Assembly (NCBI GenBank): GCA_030266365.1
Contig: JAJDHV010000013.1
Location: forward strand, 1 to 33,493
Origin: Synergistaceae bacterium OttesenSCG-928-I11
Lineage (GTDB): Bacteria > Synergistota > Synergistia > Synergistales > Synergistaceae
Direction of reading: 5' to 3'
Length of the DNA stretch: 33,493 nt
The position numbers and the translations under genes are program-made. Of the stretch, positions 30,809 to 33,493 are shown piece after piece; positions within the stretch are counted from its first letter, which is position 1, and each line of letters starts with the position of its first letter. A model generated the notes under the pieces. The model ran no database searches, had not been told where the DNA came from, and saw nothing but the letters and a program-made list of their open reading frames with translations.

Positions 30809-32344
30809 CTAACGCAGGCGTTTCATCGCGAGTGCGGACGGGCAGATGGAGAGGCCGCCGAGTGAGGTGCAGCGCAGTTCGCTCGGCAGCATTTTGCCGA
30901 CCTCGAAGACGGCGTCGACGGTCTCGTCGAGGGGGATGTCGTTCTCGTAGCCGCCGATGATCAGGTCGGCGTTGACGAACGCGCCCGCCGCCGCGGAGGC
31001 GTTTCGGGTGTGACAGGGGATCTCCACGATGCCCTGGATCGGGTCGCAGACGGAGCCCATCGTGTTCTGGAAGGCGATTGCGGCGGCGTCGAGCGTTTGG
31101 GCGACGGTGCCGCCGGAGGCTTCGACACAGGCGGCACTCGCCATTGCGCCGCCCGCCCCGATCTCGACCTGACAACCCGCCACCTCGGCCGCGAAGGTTG
31201 CGCGCGTGTCGAGAATGATGCCGATCGCGCCTGCGGCCCAGAGGGCCATGCAGACTTTTTCCTCGGACAGGTCGAGTTCTTCTTCCAGCGTGATGACGGT
31301 TCCGGGCAGCGCGCCGGCGGATCCGCCCGTGGGGGCGGCGCAGACGACGTCCATCGCGCCGTTCGCGTGCATCACCGCCATGGCGCGGATTGCCGCGCGG
31401 GTGTGGAGGCCGAAGAAGGGGAGGGTGCCTTTGCGGCCGGACTCCATGATTTTTTGTGCGGTCGGGTGCAGCAGCTGCATCGGCATCGCCAGTTTGCCCG
31501 CGATCGCGCGCTCGCAGGCGGATTTCATCACGTTGTAGCGCCGCCGCATTTCGCGCATCGCGTCCTCACGACTCAGGCCGAGCAGCGCGCATTCGTACGC
31601 CAGCGCGGCCTCGCCGACGGAAATGTTTCGCGACGTCGCGTAGTCCGCCAGCTCTGCCGCGCTTCGGAAGAGCGGTTCGCCTGCGATCGGGAAGAAGACG
31701 GGGCGCACCACCGTCGCTGTGTAACCGTCCCGGCGCAATGCGTCGAGGCGCTCGTCGGCGGGTTTTGCGGCGTTCTGCACGATGACAAGCGTCTCTCCGT
31801 TCTTCGTCGAGACGGAGACATCGCCATATTGCGGGCGTGCCGCCCGTTCGATTTCCGGTGCGCCGGGCCGGGGACGGAGCAGCGTCACCCAGGCGTCCCC
31901 GCGCAGGGAGACGCCGTGTCCGTCGATGGAGGTGACGAGCACCGATCCGCCGCCGATCGACTTGGCGATCACGCGGGTTTTGCGTCCGTCATCGGCTTCC
32001 AGCTCGATCGCGACCCAGTTCGGGTGGTCCGCGCCGGGAAAATCGCCGTTGCCGAACGAGATTTCTGCGCCGGATTTCGCCGCGAGCGAGAGCGCGTCGT
32101 GAAACGCGTCGTCCAGCAAGTCCCAGTCCATCAGCCCCGCCACGAACGCCTTGTCGGCCCCCTGCTCGGCGTAGACTTTTCCATAGGAACCGCCGTTGTC
32201 GAACGAGATGCGGACTTTTTTCGGGGTCACCCCGAGGATGTCCCGGGCGAGCTTCCCGATGTGGTAGGAGGCCGCGGTGTGCGAACTGGACGGTCCCCGC
32301 ATCACCGGGCCCAGCACGTTGTTGAATACGCTTACGATCTTCAT
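30809..32344 (-). CDS. sdaA: L-serine ammonia-lyase, iron-sulfur type, single-chain (beta-alpha fused)
   Basis: Converts L-serine to pyruvate and ammonia with a [4Fe-4S] cluster. The 511-residue chain joins the beta domain (VMRGPSSSHTAASYHIG, residues 14-30; FDNGGSYGKV) and the alpha domain (AAPTGGSAGALPG, EIGAGGAMASAA, GSVCDPIQGIVEIPC). The last motif and CVEASGG hold candidate cluster Cys, and a late Cys (SICPSALAMK) may act as tail ligand. In Bacillus these domains are two proteins (SdaAB/SdaAA). The start is the ATG at 32344 behind GAGGTG, and a TATAAT lies at 32398-32393. Monocistronic; it feeds pyruvate into energy metabolism. Confidence 0.94.
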   Translation of the reverse strand: MKIVSVFNNVLGPVMRGPSSSHTAASYHIGKLARDILGVTPKKVRISFDNGGSYGKVYAEQGADKAFVAGLMDWDLLDDAFHDALSLAAKSGAEISFGNGDFPGADHPNWVAIELEADDGRKTRVIAKSIGGGSVLVTSIDGHGVSLRGDAWVTLLRPRPGAPEIERAARPQYGDVSVSTKNGETLVIVQNAAKPADERLDALRRDGYTATVVRPVFFPIAGEPLFRSAAELADYATSRNISVGEAALAYECALLGLSREDAMREMRRRYNVMKSACERAIAGKLAMPMQLLHPTAQKIMESGRKGTLPFFGLHTRAAIRAMAVMHANGAMDVVCAAPTGGSAGALPGTVITLEEELDLSEEKVCMALWAAGAIGIILDTRATFAAEVAGCQVEIGAGGAMASAACVEASGGTVAQTLDAAAIAFQNTMGSVCDPIQGIVEIPCHTRNASAAAGAFVNADLIIGGYENDIPLDETVDAVFEVGKMLPSELRCTSLGGLSICPSALAMKRLR

Positions 32345-32392
32345 CTCGGCACCTCGCCTTCGAAACGTTTGAATGGATTGCCCAACGTGTCG

Positions 32393-32398
32393 ATTATA
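32393..32398 (-). promoter_or_regulatory. Likely -10 box of the serine dehydratase gene
   Basis: TATAAT on the minus strand, 48 bp ahead of the ATG. No good -35 is visible, so it may need an activator. Confidence 0.45.
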
Positions 32399-32430
32399 AA
32401 CCGAGATTGCGAAAACGGGTTTGAAGGGCA

Positions 32431-32470
32431 CAAAAAAACGGCAGGACCTCCGCGAAAAGGTCCTGCCGTT
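32431..32470 (-). terminator. Intrinsic terminator after the HEPN/MNT genes
   Basis: AACGGCAGGACCT / AGGTCCTGCCGTT, a 13-bp stem with an 8-nt loop, followed by T7 when read leftwards. It separates the HEPN/MNT pair from the serine dehydratase promoter. Confidence 0.92.
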
Positions 32471-32543
32471 GTGGTGCGGTTGGGTTCAAGTGATATGGTA
32501 TGCGCGGTTAAGAAAACAAGGATCGTGTTGATTGATTGTAATT

Positions 32544-32960
32544 TTATATCGTTTCGAGTCGTTCGAGCACAATTTTTTTGACTTCACCGTGATACGCGCG
32601 AGCTTTTTGTAGATCTTCCGCAGCAATTTCTGTCGTGATTTTTTTTGTAGGGCTATACTGCGCGATGTTTCTGTGCGTCTCAAGACGCCCGAGGGTTTTG
32701 GCGAGTTCGGCGGTGATGTTTTTTACGTCACGCACAAAAAACTCATAGAGCCTGTGGTTTACCCCTTCGTGTGTCCTTGGCACTTCCAAACCGTGCGAGA
32801 CGAAAAGGGCGATTGTCAGATAATATGCCGCCTCGTAGGAGCAACGAGCGGATAAACCCGGCCTTCGTTCGAGCAAAAACGCCGCGTCAAGCAGGGCCTC
32901 GTCTGATTTTTCAAGGTAGGAGCTAGTGAGAAACAACCGCTCGTCTCGGTTCAGAGGCAT
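32544..32960 (-). CDS. HEPN-domain protein (partner of MNT nucleotidyltransferase)
   Basis: A 138-residue all-helical protein of the HEPN family, placed directly after an MNT gene and overlapping it by 38 bp, the layout of HEPN/MNT toxin-antitoxin pairs. Helices start near YLEKSDEALLDAAFLLERR and CSYEAAYYLTIALFVSHGLE. The RNase motif of active HEPN toxins is R-x4-6-H; here the equivalent place reads ETHRNIAQYSPTK, Arg-Asn-x-Ala-x-Tyr with no following His, so RNase activity is doubtful. The start ATG at 32960 has GGAAGGG 10 nt upstream. Base composition is lower in GC than neighbouring metabolic genes, which hints at transfer. Confidence 0.8.
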   Translation of the reverse strand: MPLNRDERLFLTSSYLEKSDEALLDAAFLLERRPGLSARCSYEAAYYLTIALFVSHGLEVPRTHEGVNHRLYEFFVRDVKNITAELAKTLGRLETHRNIAQYSPTKKITTEIAAEDLQKARAYHGEVKKIVLERLETI

Positions 32961-33318
32961 ATTTCACGATCCCTTCCTCGTCTATTTTATGGAATATCAA
33001 ATCTCTCAGCGGCGATTCATATTCAGCCCTCGTTGCGACAAATGGAGAGAGAATCGTTCGGCGTCCGGAGATTTCAACATCGACATCGAAGGCAAGATCG
33101 GCGATCCTGTCTGCCTCGTGTCTTTCCTGAAGCGGCGAGTCGAATTCCTTGTCTATAACGACAAGAACATCGATGTCGGAATCGTCCCGATCGTTGCCAT
33201 GAGCGACAGAGCCGAACAGAACAACCAGCATGAGCTGTTCGTTTTCCATTCGCTCCAACCGTTCGATGAAGTTGTCAACGGCTCTTTCTTTTAGGTCTCT
33301 CATCGCAGGACTGCACAT
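32923..33318 (-). CDS. MNT-type minimal nucleotidyltransferase (antitoxin-like)
   Basis: A 131-residue nucleotidyltransferase of the polymerase-beta superfamily. The signature LVVLFGSVAHGNDRDDSDID carries Gly-Ser (36-37) and the metal Asp pair (48 and 50); the DVDVEIS strand supplies a third acidic residue. MNT antitoxins can AMPylate a HEPN partner. The start is the ATG at 33318 behind an excellent GGAGGTGAT; an in-frame upstream ATG at 33333 lies before that site and is unlikely. It is first in the pair with the HEPN gene. Confidence 0.87.
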   Translation of the reverse strand: MCSPAMRDLKERAVDNFIERLERMENEQLMLVVLFGSVAHGNDRDDSDIDVLVVIDKEFDSPLQERHEADRIADLAFDVDVEISGRRTILSPFVATRAEYESPLRDLIFHKIDEEGIVKYASEPRRAVVSH

Positions 33319-33435
33319 AAAAATCACCTCCATTCACCGGAAAACCCGGCGACAGCGCATGTGGGACGGTTCGGTTTTCATCGCGGGTCTATGCCCGCGG
33401 GCGTGACCCGAAATTGCGTCCGATTGTCGGGGCCG

Positions 33436-33493
33436 TTACCGACGGCGTTTACGCAGCGCAGCCAGCGCAAAAATCGCCATCGCGCCCGCGCCC
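33436..33493 (-). CDS. C-terminal end of a second Synerg-CTERM-type protein (cut by window edge)
   Basis: Only 18 residues and a TAA stop are visible, read leftwards from the right edge: GAGAMAIFALAALRKRRR. A small-residue hydrophobic stretch ending in a run of Arg/Lys right at the stop matches the end of a Synerg-CTERM sorting signal, as in the protein at 11409. The Cys-containing linker and the rest lie outside the window. The short length keeps confidence moderate. Confidence 0.5.
   Translation of the reverse strand, partial: GAGAMAIFALAALRKRRR

Noticed and set aside
33382-33399. CGCGGG-tctatg-CCCGCG hairpin as a terminator of the right-edge gene
   Set aside because: Only 6 bp, no T-run in either direction, in a region too short to judge.
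1-33493. CRISPR arrays, tRNA or rRNA genes, insertion sequences, prophage
   Set aside because: No regularly spaced repeats, cloverleaf sequences, transposase or integrase genes were found on either strand.

Overview
The window looks like a chromosome segment of a GC-rich anaerobic amino-acid-fermenting bacterium of the Synergistota (Synergistaceae-like). The best taxonomic marker is the surface protein at 11409-13748. It ends in a Ser/Gly-Cys linker, a hydrophobic helix and Arg/Lys residues, the layout of the Synerg-CTERM sorting signal; a second tail of this type runs off the right edge. Two selenoprotein-dependent glycine-reductase-type B components, an Fe-S serine dehydratase, an Asp/Glu racemase-family protein, an M20 peptidase and a BFD/DAO-type oxidoreductase fit a Stickland-like lifestyle. 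No tRNA, rRNA, CRISPR array, insertion sequence or prophage was seen.

Layout. 1-3367 (minus): short purine operon purC-purM-purN-purH, with purH cut by the left edge. 3595-9849 (plus): a molybdopterin-nucleotidyltransferase-like/ModE-like fusion protein; then a reductase B component made of a GrdE-type pyruvoyl proprotein and a GrdB-type selenoprotein with an in-frame UGA at 6999-7001; then an AraC regulator and a sodium:solute symporter. 9915-16953 (minus): M20 peptidase, Synerg-CTERM surface protein, MetQ-like binding protein, racemase-family protein and LysR regulator. 17060-18492 (minus): FAD oxidoreductase plus BFD-type Fe-S protein. 18713-21966 (minus): lipoprotein with a possible caspase-like site, and a YibE/F membrane protein; a small exported protein diverges from the latter. 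22621-26993: a CdaR-type regulator divergent from a second B component (GrdE-type, GrdB-type with UGA at 26304-26306) followed by grdX. 27083-33493: small Cys-rich protein, hybrid sensor kinase, FlK-like thioesterase, fused serine dehydratase, HEPN/MNT pair and the partial Synerg-CTERM tail.

How the genes may work together. Each B component should bind an amino-acid-derived substrate through its pyruvoyl subunit and selenocysteine, then pass a carboxymethyl group to selenoprotein A and protein C. GrdA, GrdC and GrdD are absent here and must be supplied from elsewhere. The modules carry different regulators, and the first has its own candidate transporter, so they probably serve different substrates.

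The most notable signal is upstream of metQ: a strong promoter, a 28-codon ORF with the run Met-Met-Met-Cys-Met, an intrinsic terminator, and a segment inside the ORF that can pair with the terminator's first arm. This reads as a methionine-responsive translational attenuator. A two-hairpin GC-rich repeat is also scattered through intergenic gaps (five copies), including one inside the purine operon.
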